NCBI GenBank assembly: GCA_903904815.1
Contig: CAIVDU010000053.1
Span: forward strand, 62,001-126,000
DNA from: an uncultured Armatimonadota bacterium
GTDB taxonomy: Bacteria > Armatimonadota > Fimbriimonadia > Fimbriimonadales > Fimbriimonadaceae
DNA length: 64,000 nt
Direction: 5' to 3'
A program made the position numbers and the translations under genes. The notes beneath the pieces were generated by a model. That model was not told where the DNA came from. It ran no database searches and worked only from the letters and a program-made list of their open reading frames with translations. This document shows positions 51,668 through 62,099 of this stretch, piece after piece (position 1 is the first letter of the stretch; every line of letters starts with the position of its first letter).

Positions 51668-52639
51668 CTAGTTCCCCTGCTGCTTGAGATAGGCGTCGAT
51701 GAACTTCTTGTAGGCGTCGGCAAAAGTCTTCTCTTTGATGTCGATCTTAGCCTTAGATCGTTGCGCCGCCATTTCTTTGTCCACGTCGTTCTTAACCGCC
51801 CCTTTCTGAAGCATCATTTTGTGCCGAATCGTCCTCTTCAGGTCGGTATCCAGTGACTGCAGCTTGGGGGGAATGATGTCCTCGATATGAAACTTCACGT
51901 AAACGGTATCGGTTGCGCTGTTGGTCGAGGCAATCCAGTCGGTGTCCTGTCCAATCTTCGTGCCTTCTATCGCTTCTTTGATCTTCGCTCCGAGCACGGT
52001 AATCGGAACGGTGCCGTAATCGCCGCCTACCGCTCGAGTGGCGTCCTGGCTATGCGCCGCCGCCACTTCCGAAAATGGCTTCTTCGCAGCGAGTTCCTGG
52101 TTAACGACCGCTTGGTCGTCGGCAGTTCGCACCACGATCACTCTCAGCTTAAGTTGCTTTGGGACGGTGAACATGTCCGGGTTCTTCTTGTAGTAGTCCG
52201 CGACTTCGACGTCTGTGATGGTGACACCGGCTGTCGCGACATTGAACTTGGCAAGTTCAAACCTGACTTGATAGGTTAACTCCTCTTCAGTTCGACCGGT
52301 GGATTTCCAAGCGGAGACCAGATTCGGGGCGGTGCGGAGTCGTGTTGCCAGTTCGTCCTGTACCTCAAGATCGGAAGGATAGACCCCTTGTTGTTTGGCC
52401 AATTGGAAGACGAGCTTTTCGGTGATCAGTTGCTCAAGCGTGATGAATCCGGGGGGGAACTCGGCAAACGCATTCCCCATTACCTTCCCGACTCCGGGCA
52501 GGAACTCCATGCGATAGTAGTACTCGCTTCCCTTGATCTCTTCGCCGTTGACGGATGCCACGGTTCTCGTGGGATCCACCTGAGCGGATGCGACCGTTGC
52601 CAAAACCACGATTCCTAACCCAATGATCAGTCTTTTCAA
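51668..52639 (-). CDS. PpiC/SurA-type peptidyl-prolyl isomerase, exported
   Basis: A 323-residue protein with a signal peptide (about 1-19, ending ASA), a SurA_N-like helical region (about 25-150, VASVNGEEIKGSEYYYRMEF) and a parvulin-like region (about 165-250, LKLRVIVVRTADDQAVVNQEL...FSEVAAAHSQDATRAVGGDYGTV). A helical C-terminus follows. It likely folds outer-membrane or periplasmic proteins. The parvulin region is shorter and lower in consensus than in SurA, so isomerase activity is only probable. Its stop is two bases ahead of mazG; both genes probably share a transcript. Confidence 0.8.
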   Translation of the reverse strand: MKRLIIGLGIVVLATVASAQVDPTRTVASVNGEEIKGSEYYYRMEFLPGVGKVMGNAFAEFPPGFITLEQLITEKLVFQLAKQQGVYPSDLEVQDELATRLRTAPNLVSAWKSTGRTEEELTYQVRFELAKFNVATAGVTITDVEVADYYKKNPDMFTVPKQLKLRVIVVRTADDQAVVNQELAAKKPFSEVAAAHSQDATRAVGGDYGTVPITVLGAKIKEAIEGTKIGQDTDWIASTNSATDTVYVKFHIEDIIPPKLQSLDTDLKRTIRHKMMLQKGAVKNDVDKEMAAQRSKAKIDIKEKTFADAYKKFIDAYLKQQGN

Positions 52640-52718
52640 TATGTATCTCCCTACCGAGGAATCGCCTACAGCCAGACCTCACAAAACTTAAACGTTCCGT
52701 ACTCGATTTCGCGACGTT

Positions 52719-53609
52719 CTAGCTGCCGATCAAAGCTTGGAGCGCGGGAACGGCATCATATAGATCGGCGACCAACCCTAGGTCGGCAACCTGGAAGATG
52801 GGTGCGTCTGGATCCTTATTAATGGCTACGATCAGCTTGCTGTCTTTGATTCCCGCCATGTGTTGGGTGGAACCAGATATTCCGGCTGCGATGTAGAGCT
52901 CGGGAGCGACGATCTTTCCCGTTTGACCCACTTGAAGCTCGTTTCCTGCGATCCCCGCGTCCACAGCGGCGCGGGTCGCTCCCACTGCTCCTCCGAGTCG
53001 ATCCGCGAGACCTCCAACGATCCGCTCGAAAGTTTCGGAGTCCTTTAGCGGTCGGCCCCCGCTGACAATCACTTTCGCTCGAGTCAGATCCGGGCGTAAA
53101 CCACCTCGAGAAGTCTGCGAAACCACGGTAACGACGCTTTCCGAGGAAATCGTCACCGCTTCCGATGCCGAATCATTTCCGGAAACGGGGGAGAAACCAG
53201 CCGGTCTGACGGTCAAGACCACGGGAGTTTGCAAGACTTCAACCGTTGCAATCACGCTTCCCGCCAGAATCGGTCGTTTATAAACGGTATTCGACTCCAC
53301 GGAAACGACGTCCGTCACCATGGCGCCGCCCAGCAGTGATGCCAGCCGCGCCAGGATGTCCTTCGATCTCATGGAGGAGACCGACGCGATGTGGCTGTAC
53401 CCCTCGCAAAGCGACAAAACGCCCTTCGCGGTCGCGTCCGCCGGAGCGACCTGGTCGAGGTTGGCCACAAAAACCCGTTCCGCTCCTATGTCCGCAGGCG
53501 CCTGACCGGTAAGGAAGATCACGTCGAAGGGTTGCTGGAGCTGAGCCGCGAATCCAGTTAGGCTGACCGCTTCGCTGGGTTCAAAAGCGAGGATAAGTGT
53601 TCTTGCCAT
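52719..53609 (-). CDS. etfA: electron transfer flavoprotein alpha subunit
   Basis: The predicted 296-residue protein has an N-terminal domain up to about 185 and a C-terminal FAD-binding domain: VIVSGGRPLKDSETFERIVGGLADRLGGAVGATRAAVDAG, then the LQVGQTGKIVAPELYIAAGISGSTQHMAGI FAD signature. It receives electrons from acyl-CoA and other dehydrogenases and passes them to the quinone pool. The ATG at 53609 starts the family N-terminus; a longer frame overlaps etfB and is rejected. It begins four bases after the etfB stop. The partner quinone oxidoreductase is not in the window. Confidence 0.94.
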   Translation of the reverse strand: MARTLILAFEPSEAVSLTGFAAQLQQPFDVIFLTGQAPADIGAERVFVANLDQVAPADATAKGVLSLCEGYSHIASVSSMRSKDILARLASLLGGAMVTDVVSVESNTVYKRPILAGSVIATVEVLQTPVVLTVRPAGFSPVSGNDSASEAVTISSESVVTVVSQTSRGGLRPDLTRAKVIVSGGRPLKDSETFERIVGGLADRLGGAVGATRAAVDAGIAGNELQVGQTGKIVAPELYIAAGISGSTQHMAGIKDSKLIVAINKDPDAPIFQVADLGLVADLYDAVPALQALIGS

Positions 53610-53613
53610 TTCC

Positions 53614-54351
53614 TTAAACCACTCCCTTAGACTTAAGCGCTTGATAGAGTTCGTCAACAGAATTGACTTTCACTCCGGCGGAACGAGTTGGAGCCAACTC
53701 GTATCTTGTGATTCGGGTGCGCAACTTCGGCGCGTTCGTGGGCGGCCTCCGGTCGAGCGGCTTACTTCTGGCTTTGATGATTCCAGGCAAAGCGATGTAC
53801 CGAGGCTCGTTGAGACGGAGATCGGTCGTAATCACCGCCGGCAAGGGAAGCTCGAGGCACTCTTCACCAGAATCGGTTTCTCGAGTCACGAGTGCGACCG
53901 ATCCCTGCACCGTCAATTTGGACGCGAAAGTCGCCTGAGGGTAGTCGAGCAACGCGGCCAACATCTGACCTGCTTGGTTAGCATCGTCGTCGGTCGCTTG
54001 TTTGCCCATGAGGATCAGGTCCGGCCGAATCTCGTTGACCTGTGCGGCTAACTCGTCGGCGATCGATGGCGAATCGTACACCTCGCTGGTTTCAACAAGA
54101 ATCGCTCGATCGGCTCCCATTGCCAGCGCCTTACGAAGTTGTTCCTCAGATTCGCTCGTTCCAATTGACAGCACGATGATTTCGATGTCGCCGTTTCTTT
54201 CTCGGAGTCGCACCGCTTCCTCGATCGCGATCTCGTCAAATGGATTGATCTCGAACTTGAGGCCAGCGGTGTCTAGCCCAGATCCATCTGCGCTTGGACG
54301 CACCTTTGCGTAGGGGTCGACGACCCTCTTAATGGGTACAAGGATCTTCAT
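53614..54351 (-). CDS. etfB: electron transfer flavoprotein beta subunit
   Basis: A 245-residue AMP-binding subunit of ETF. It opens with MKILVPIKRVVDPYAKVR, and the FEINPFDEIAIEEAVRLRE and GKQATDDDANQAGQMLAALL segments match EtfB. It forms a heterodimer with EtfA, carries AMP, and docks dehydrogenases. It is the first gene of etfBA; no acyl-CoA dehydrogenase flanks it. Confidence 0.95.
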   Translation of the reverse strand: MKILVPIKRVVDPYAKVRPSADGSGLDTAGLKFEINPFDEIAIEEAVRLRERNGDIEIIVLSIGTSESEEQLRKALAMGADRAILVETSEVYDSPSIADELAAQVNEIRPDLILMGKQATDDDANQAGQMLAALLDYPQATFASKLTVQGSVALVTRETDSGEECLELPLPAVITTDLRLNEPRYIALPGIIKARSKPLDRRPPTNAPKLRTRITRYELAPTRSAGVKVNSVDELYQALKSKGVV

Positions 54352-54419
54352 AATGCCCTCTCCATCGGGCTCGAACAGTGTACCGAGAAGCTTGAGAGGC
54401 CGCCAGAAGCGACCCTCGA

Positions 54420-54950
54420 TTACACAATTCGCTCGATGAATTCACGACTTCGAACATCGAGGTCGGCGACGTTCGGAATTTCGAACCGGTTGCCATCGAC
54501 GTCAATGAGGAGCAAGTGACGTTCCGAGATCCACTGGGCATTCTCCTGGAGACTCTGAGTGACGAAATCGCGGCGTCCTCGGTCCGTTTGCACAGTCCAG
54601 TAGGTAATGCCGAACTCGCATCTGGCAATCTCGACGCTCGTAATCGCCGGAGTCAAGTAGCGCCGTCGCAGTTCCTCTCGGACGGCTCGTTCCGAGTCTG
54701 AACTCAGTGAGGTCACCTCGGAAACCGTCGTGATCTCCTCACCTTTTCCGTTGAGGAGCGACAAGAACTGGTCGGGATGCGAAAGCGGCGCCGCCCAGAC
54801 GGGTTTTACCGTGACGTAAGAAAGTTGATCCGAAATCGTCATCCGAAGGCGATTTTCGGGAAAGTGAAACAGTCGGATTTCGGTTGCATCCATTTCGTTC
54901 ATTCCATTCAAGGCTTTACCGGAGGGCGGACTCGTGACCTTTTGGATCAC
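54420..54950 (-). CDS. DUF1854 protein (cyanophycin-associated family)
   Basis: A 176-residue protein with the DUF1854 pattern: KPVWAAPLSHPDQFLSLLNGKGEEITTV, then REELRRRYLTPAI, TYWTVQTDRGRRDFV and a closing LLIDVDGNRFEIPNVADLDVRSRE. This small family occurs next to an unusual ABC exporter in loci linked to cyanophycin synthesis and degradation, but its biochemical role is unknown. Translation starts at 54950, four bases inside the end of the ABC gene, so it is coupled and probably partners it. No cyanophycin synthetase or cyanophycinase is in the window. It ends 68 bases before the etfB start. Confidence 0.85.
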   Translation of the reverse strand: MIQKVTSPPSGKALNGMNEMDATEIRLFHFPENRLRMTISDQLSYVTVKPVWAAPLSHPDQFLSLLNGKGEEITTVSEVTSLSSDSERAVREELRRRYLTPAITSVEIARCEFGITYWTVQTDRGRRDFVTQSLQENAQWISERHLLLIDVDGNRFEIPNVADLDVRSREFIERIV

Positions 54951-57142
54951 GAGCCGGCGCCGATTCCGACAATCTCGTTGATCGCAGTTTGGGTTTGGAC
55001 AAGCGCATGGAACACACCTTCCTTGTTCATCAGCTCCTCGTGAGTCCCGATCTCCGCGATCTCTCCCTTTTCCAAAACAATCAGGCGGGACGCGTTGCGA
55101 AGCGTGCTCAGACGGTGAGCAATCGCGAACGTTGTCCTTCCCTGAATCAGGCGGCCTAGAGCCTCCTGAATCTGCTTTTCCGTCTCCACATCCACGGAGG
55201 AGGTGGCCTCGTCCAAGATGAGGATCCGGGGGTTGTGGAGAATGGCCCGAGCGATTGATATCCTCTGGCGTTCGCCACCTGACAACTTTGATCCCTTCTC
55301 TCCCACCATCGAATCGTAGCCATCCGGCTTCGCGAGGATGAAGTTGTGAGCATTCGCAGCTTTCGCTGCTTCGATTACCTCCTCGAACGGGGCGCCTGGT
55401 TTCCCGTAAGCGATGTTCTCGGCAATGGATCCGTTGAACAGGAAGGGCTCCTGAAGAACGATTCCGATCTGTCCGCGCAAGTCTTGCAGCGCAATGTCAC
55501 GATAGTCGACTCCGTCTATTCGGATTTCGCCAGCATCAGGCTCATAGAATCGACAAAGGAGGTTGATGGTCGTGGACTTTCCAGCGCCCGACTTGCCTAC
55601 GAGGCCGATCATTTCACCCGGCTTTGCAGTGAAGGTAATTCTCTTGAGAACAGGATTGGACTTGTCGTATCCGAACCGAACGTTGGTGAACTCAACTTCA
55701 CCCACGATGTCTCGGTGACTCCCTCGCTGGCCATAGCTCTCTGACTCGGTGTCCATCACCTCGAAGATTCTTTCAGCGCCGGCCATGGCTCGCGAGAACC
55801 ATTGATTGACGGCGGAGAACCACTGAAGAGGACCATACACGAGGGCGAGATAGGCACTCACTCTCCAGAACTCCCCCAAGGTCAATTTGCCTGACACGAC
55901 CATCATCCCTCCAACCGTCCACTGAATGAGGGCGCCGAGGGAGGTGAAGAAGGTCATGGCTCCAAACACCGTGTACCAGCGTGTGTCCACGCTCACTCCG
56001 GCGTCGCGCAGTTCGTGATTTCGATGTCGGAATTTTCCGAACTCGAGATCCTCTTTGGCGAACGCTTTTACGACTCGGATGCCATGCAGCGACTCGTTTA
56101 AGTGCATGTGAAAGCGAGCCGTCTTCTGGCTCACGCGATGAAACATTTGAGACATCGGTTTCCAAAAGAACGCACCGATTCCGATCACGATCGGAACCGG
56201 AACCAAGATGCAAGCGGCCAGCAGAGCATTCGTCCAGAAAAGGAATCCAATGACTCCTAAGATGGTCAGTCCGTTCAGTAACAAAAAGGGAACTCCCTCG
56301 ACCAGGAAGCCCCAAACACGATCTGTGTCACTGGTGACACGGGCCGCGATTGCGCCAACCTGCTTCTTATCAAAGAACGTCAATTGGAGAAACTCGATCG
56401 ACCGATAAACCGCCGATCGAAGATCCGCCGCTATGTGTCCAGCAAGGAACGCAATGAGTCGCCCGTTGAGCACTTGCAAGATCGAGCTAAGGGCCAATAT
56501 CCCCAGCCAAACTGCCATCAGCTTCAGCAGCAAAGTGACGTTGTGTTGTGGGCGCAAGACGTTATCGATCAGCGAACCCTGCACCATCGGGATGGCGAGG
56601 CTCAGGACTGTCGTCGCGAACGACAGGATCGCCAGCGAAATTGCTTGAGCACGATAAGGAACCAGGAACTGGCCGATGCGGAGCATAGTTTTGCCCCGGT
56701 GAAGGCAGGCGGGGCAGACTCCGTCTCGTTCCGGCAGCAATCGATCGCACTTCTCACATCGGAGTTTCTCCTCTTTCAATTTGATGAGGAGTTCTTCACC
56801 TTTTGCGAGCTGCTCGATGCCTCTTGCCGCTTCAGAAAACTTGGCTGCCAAAGTGAGCGAGTAGGAGATCACGGGCACTATCTCGCCGGATTTGGTCGCG
56901 ATTTCCATGCGACCACCGCCGACGAGTGGCTCATTGCGAGCCGACTTCACACTCGAGAGAGGCATGAAAAGTGAACGGACACCGCTGAGTTCGACGATAG
57001 AAATCGTCGACTTGGTGACCGTGAGGGTCCTCGTGCCGTAGGATCCGTCTTCGCTGAAGTCGGAGTCCAAGCGTATCAGGACGTCGTCATCGGTTGATTC
57101 GACGACGGTTGAAGCGTCTGCCGATCGTATTTCGGATTCCAT
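54947..57142 (-). CDS. ABC exporter with N-terminal zinc-ribbon-bearing extension
   Basis: The 731-residue homodimer-type exporter has an extra N-terminal domain (about 1-150) with a beta-rich PH-like half and a zinc ribbon C129-x2-C132...C143-x2-C146 just before the first membrane span. Six spans follow (about 155-440), then the ATPase (Walker A GKSGAGKST, signature LSGGERQR, Walker B ILILDEATSSVD). The N-terminal plus zinc-ribbon layout is that of the cyanophycin-associated ABC family found with DUF1854. The substrate is not known. A GAGGAGGG ribosome-binding site precedes the ATG. It is the first gene of the unit and overlaps the DUF1854 gene by four bases. Confidence 0.9.
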   Translation of the reverse strand: MESEIRSADASTVVESTDDDVLIRLDSDFSEDGSYGTRTLTVTKSTISIVELSGVRSLFMPLSSVKSARNEPLVGGGRMEIATKSGEIVPVISYSLTLAAKFSEAARGIEQLAKGEELLIKLKEEKLRCEKCDRLLPERDGVCPACLHRGKTMLRIGQFLVPYRAQAISLAILSFATTVLSLAIPMVQGSLIDNVLRPQHNVTLLLKLMAVWLGILALSSILQVLNGRLIAFLAGHIAADLRSAVYRSIEFLQLTFFDKKQVGAIAARVTSDTDRVWGFLVEGVPFLLLNGLTILGVIGFLFWTNALLAACILVPVPIVIGIGAFFWKPMSQMFHRVSQKTARFHMHLNESLHGIRVVKAFAKEDLEFGKFRHRNHELRDAGVSVDTRWYTVFGAMTFFTSLGALIQWTVGGMMVVSGKLTLGEFWRVSAYLALVYGPLQWFSAVNQWFSRAMAGAERIFEVMDTESESYGQRGSHRDIVGEVEFTNVRFGYDKSNPVLKRITFTAKPGEMIGLVGKSGAGKSTTINLLCRFYEPDAGEIRIDGVDYRDIALQDLRGQIGIVLQEPFLFNGSIAENIAYGKPGAPFEEVIEAAKAANAHNFILAKPDGYDSMVGEKGSKLSGGERQRISIARAILHNPRILILDEATSSVDVETEKQIQEALGRLIQGRTTFAIAHRLSTLRNASRLIVLEKGEIAEIGTHEELMNKEGVFHALVQTQTAINEIVGIGAGS

Positions 57143-57310
57143 AAAGAGTCCCTCCTCAAAGAGACAAAAACGGACAACCGCGGGCAGGGGTCATGCGGCT
57201 GCTTTTAATGGATCAATGCGCGAAACGGACTCGCTTCGCGACCATCGCTTTTCAGCGTTCACAGGTCATGGCGACGGGGCAATAAGGCCCGGCCACAAAA
57301 ACATTTCAAC

Positions 57311-57590
57311 TGCTACTATAGAAATCTCAATTCCCAGGGGGACGACCGAGATTTCTTCTGTACAAAAAGCTCATACCACTTGGGAGGTGGGAGCTAGAAG
57401 GACAAAATACTGTGACGGTTTTCTAAGAGCCCGGCCTGGCAAACCGCATCACATCTTCAATGTTACGCAACGGGCTTGCGGTATTGCAAGGTTGATTCTC
57501 AACACTGTTATAAATTGGCAGCGGCAATAGGCCCTTTGGAAACGCTTCGCATCTGCCGATGCTTTTTGATGGATCACCGAAGCGTTTAAC
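57311..57590 (+). promoter_or_regulatory. structured 5' leader of the GGDEF gene (candidate riboswitch or attenuator)
   Basis: No gene is supported between 57143 and 57608. The plus strand holds a series of paired segments: 57320-57328 with 57348-57356 (9 bp), 57368-57372 with 57391-57395 including inner CCAC/GTGG, 57428-57433 with 57471-57476, CTTGC/GCAAG near 57475-57490, then the nested terminator below. A TACTATA element at 57314-57320 could be a -10 box, although it overlaps the first helix. A GGCAAACC...ACGCAA arrangement inside helix 3 recalls but does not match the c-di-GMP-I aptamer. The ligand and function are unknown. The divergent ABC gene begins on the other side. Confidence 0.35.
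57540..57587 (+). terminator. nested terminator/hairpin just before the GGDEF start
   Basis: AAACGCTTCG (57540-57549) pairs with CGAAGCGTTT (57578-57587). Inside, GCATC (57549-57553) pairs with GATGC (57558-57562) around TGCC and is followed by TTTTT (57563-57567). The inner hairpin plus T-run is a minimal intrinsic terminator, and the outer pairing could compete with or stabilise it. It lies 22 bases before the ATG. Confidence 0.5.
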
Positions 57591-57608
57591 ATGACGTGAT
57601 CACTGCTC

Positions 57609-59039
57609 ATGAATTGGCTTGCCGGAAATTTTCATCCCCCCGTGCTGATCGTCGAGGACGATCCGGTAGCCGCACTGCTGTTGGAACGGATATTTCAGAA
57701 CCAGGGTGTCAGGGTCAATGTCGCAGAGAACGCGGAAGTGGCAATAAAGCTTCATCGATCCCATCCGTATCGATTGATCATAAGCGATTGGATGTTGCCT
57801 GGACAGTCGGGAGTCGACCTGTGCCGAGACATCCGGCAACTGGGAGGAGAGTACGTCTACTTCATGGTTTGCACGTCTCGAATCCAACGCCAGGATCGGT
57901 TGCAAGCTTTTGAATCGGGAGTTGACGACTTCATCTCGAAGCCAGTCGACCGTGAGGAACTGTTAGCGAGAGTGAAAGTTGCCAGTCGCCTTATTCAGAG
58001 CCGAGAACTGGTTCGGACGAAGTCAGAGGAGTTAGAAGTGGTCGCAGAGCGGCTTACGAGACTTAACGTTAGCCTACATGCGGCCTCCAGACGATTTGAA
58101 GAGATGTTCAACGGCCTCCCTGTGGCGTCGTTCACCCTCGACTCACAGGGGACGATTCAAGAGTGGAACAGAGTGGCCACGGAGTCATTTGGGATTGCAA
58201 CTCACAATGCGATTCAGCGCCCCGTTTGGGAGGTGTTTGAATCCGACGAGTTTGCGAATTGGTCTCCAGAATTGATCTCGAGATTGTTCGCCGGTGAGCA
58301 AGTTAAACCATTCGATTGGGCGATATGCGAGCAAGGAAGCAATCCTCGATTCTTCGCAGGTCACATTATCTGTCTGAGAAATTCGAGCGGGAGTCCAGTT
58401 GCAGCGGTATGCGTTAACATCGACATCACCGAACGAAAGACCGCAAGCATAAGGATAGAGCAGTACGCGGAACAGCTTTGTGATCAAAAGCGAGAACTAG
58501 AACGGGCGAATGAGCAACTAGGGCGCCTTGCGTTGACCGACGGGCTCACCGGGCTTTGGAATCATCGCCGATTCCAAGAAATGCTAGAAGATTCAATCAA
58601 GTTTCACCGCGCGCGTCAGCTGCCTTTCTCTCTGATACTGTTCGATGTCGATCATTTCAAACGGTTTAACGATGAATTCGGCCATCAAACTGGCGACCAG
58701 GTGCTCAAGCAGTTCGCTGACACTTTGCGCTCTACAGCCCGTATGGGCGAGCTTTGCTCGCGTTACGGTGGGGAAGAATTTGCGGTTCTACTGCAGGGCT
58801 GCGATAGAGAGGAGGCACAATTAGCTGCCGAACGATTTACCCTGGCGATTAGGCGTCAGAACTGGAAGCATCGAGTGGTCACCGCCAGTTTGGGGGTTGC
58901 GACCTTTAGCGACTTCGATACATCCGGCCCCGCACTCGTTAAACAAGCCGACCGAGCACTGTACGCCTCCAAGAGCGCTGGCCGAAACCGTGTCACCCAT
59001 TTCGAAGATGTCGAGTCGTCAAACGCACAGTGCGCTTAA
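57609..59039 (+). CDS. response-regulator diguanylate cyclase (REC-PAS-GGDEF)
   Basis: The 476-residue protein has a receiver domain (about 10-125; phospho-acceptor Asp60 in LIISDWMLPG, Lys in ISKPVD), a PAS domain (about 160-285, ending with NIDITERKTA) and a GGDEF domain (about 315-465). The GGDEF signature is SRYGGEEF with intact GGEEF, so it should make c-di-GMP. The usual allosteric I-site RxxD is RMGE here, so feedback inhibition may be weak. Phosphorylation by an unknown kinase should control it. It is preceded by the structured leader and followed by a P-II gene 67 bases away. Confidence 0.93.
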   Translation: MNWLAGNFHPPVLIVEDDPVAALLLERIFQNQGVRVNVAENAEVAIKLHRSHPYRLIISDWMLPGQSGVDLCRDIRQLGGEYVYFMVCTSRIQRQDRLQAFESGVDDFISKPVDREELLARVKVASRLIQSRELVRTKSEELEVVAERLTRLNVSLHAASRRFEEMFNGLPVASFTLDSQGTIQEWNRVATESFGIATHNAIQRPVWEVFESDEFANWSPELISRLFAGEQVKPFDWAICEQGSNPRFFAGHIICLRNSSGSPVAAVCVNIDITERKTASIRIEQYAEQLCDQKRELERANEQLGRLALTDGLTGLWNHRRFQEMLEDSIKFHRARQLPFSLILFDVDHFKRFNDEFGHQTGDQVLKQFADTLRSTARMGELCSRYGGEEFAVLLQGCDREEAQLAAERFTLAIRRQNWKHRVVTASLGVATFSDFDTSGPALVKQADRALYASKSAGRNRVTHFEDVESSNAQCA

Positions 59040-59106
59040 AAGGTAGCTCGAGAAAACTCACGAATTAGCTTAAATCGGGTATTCATCCCGTGTTCAACGA
59101 CGACGT

Positions 59107-59448
59107 ATGAAACGAATTGAAGCCTTCATCAGAGTAAACAAGCTGGAAAACGTAATCGAGGCCCTAGAAGATGTGGGACTTCGGGGACTCAGCGTGGAAC
59201 AGGTTCGCGGATACGGCCGCCAACTTGGGCGAACCGATAAGTACCGCGGGAGCACCTACGCTCTCAATCTATTGCCAAAGCTGCGCATTGAAGTCGTCGT
59301 CAGCGACGCGGATGCCGATGTGGCGACTGAGGCAATCCTCAAGGTGGCACAAACCGGAGAAATCGGCGATGGCAAGATTTTTGTGAGCGATGTGCTTGAT
59401 GCGATCCGAGTAAGAACCGGAGAACGCGGAGACGCCGCCCTCTCATAG
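59107..59448 (+). CDS. glnB: second nitrogen regulatory protein P-II
   Basis: The predicted 113-residue protein has the full P-II layout with the T-loop Tyr51 in YRGSTYALNL, the B-loop TGEIGDGKIF and the IRVRTGERGDAAL C-loop. It shares P-II function with the amtB-linked copy at 921-1262 but differs at about half of the positions. Without amtB beside it, a GlnB-like role (glutamine synthetase, transcription or acetyl-CoA carboxylase partners) is plausible but not shown. It is probably transcribed alone or with the GGDEF gene; no terminator is visible between them. Confidence 0.92.
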   Translation: MKRIEAFIRVNKLENVIEALEDVGLRGLSVEQVRGYGRQLGRTDKYRGSTYALNLLPKLRIEVVVSDADADVATEAILKVAQTGEIGDGKIFVSDVLDAIRVRTGERGDAALS

Positions 59449-59481
59449 CTCGCGCGACGAAACGGGTAGAACGACAGTTCC

Positions 59482-59958
59482 TTGGCTTGGAAGAACTTCT
59501 CCATCTGGCGCGGTCGGCTACCCCATTGGCGAGCCGAAGACGTGGTCTACTACGCCACGTTTAGGCATCGACGCCCGCTGACGGAGCCTGAACGCAGTCT
59601 CCTCCTCAATACTCTCCTCCGTTCCGACGGCAAGTATTTGGATGTCCTGATCGCCTGTGTACTTCCCGAGGCCACCGAAATTGTCTTCACGGCTAGGGTC
59701 GCTCCTTCAGGTGAGACCTACGAACTGAGCGACATCCTCGAAAAAGCCAAGACCAAGGCCGGTCGGAAAATCATAAAAAGCACATCGGAGCGGTTTCCCC
59801 CCTTTTACAACGAGAGTTACGACCGGATTATCCGGGACGAAATCGAACTTGAGGAACGCTGGTCAGCCATCTTCGACTCTCCGATAGCTCACGAGTTGGT
59901 CGAGGACGTCGAAGAATATCCCTATCTTTGGGTCGCTGACGCGCCCACTTCGGTCTGA
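59482..59958 (+). CDS. REP-associated tyrosine transposase (RAYT)-like protein lacking HUH histidines
   Basis: A 158-residue protein that follows the RAYT/Y1_Tnp layout: LPHWRAEDVVYYATFRHRRPL at the start, then the central segment CVLPEATEIVFTA, an EKAKTKAGRKI helix, and FYNESYDRIIRDEIELEERWSAIFDSPI...YPYLWV near the end. In active relatives the central motif is (M)PNHVH, the HUH metal-binding site; here it reads PEATE, so both His are replaced (Ala64 and Glu66). The protein therefore should not nick DNA as such enzymes do. It may be a domesticated DNA-binding or structural protein. The TTG start has no strong Shine-Dalgarno. No REP or terminal repeats are seen beside it. Confidence 0.65.
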   Translation: MAWKNFSIWRGRLPHWRAEDVVYYATFRHRRPLTEPERSLLLNTLLRSDGKYLDVLIACVLPEATEIVFTARVAPSGETYELSDILEKAKTKAGRKIIKSTSERFPPFYNESYDRIIRDEIELEERWSAIFDSPIAHELVEDVEEYPYLWVADAPTSV

Positions 59959-60108
59959 ACTGGGCGGCCAAAGGACCTGGAGCCCTTATTTCTCTCCAGA
60001 TTTTTCGCTCACAGCGACATGCCCCTCGATTCCTCGGAGTAAAATGTCATTTGTAAGTGGCATTGAGCGCGGGAGACTCAAGTGAGTTGCCTCTGCTTGT
60101 GTAAATAA

Positions 60109-62031
<1,923 letters not shown>

Positions 62032-62063
62032 GTCCTTCCGCTCTGGAAGCAACTTATGGCCGA

Positions 62064-62099
62064 GGGCTGGAGCGCTGGAGCGCCCCAGCCCTATTTTTT
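62064..62099 (+). terminator. Rho-independent terminator of dnaK
   Basis: A long stem GGGCTGG.GCGC/GCGC.CCAGCCC with a TGGA loop (62064-62091) is followed by TATTTTTT. It lies 33 bases after the dnaK stop and overlaps the first bases of the convergent gene's stop. Confidence 0.9.

Noticed and set aside
57430-57480. c-di-GMP-I (GEMM) riboswitch
   Set aside because: GGCAAACC and ACGCAA occur, but the GAAA tetraloop hairpin, the second receptor helix and the GCAAAGCC block are absent, so I do not call it GEMM. It is kept only as an unknown structured leader.
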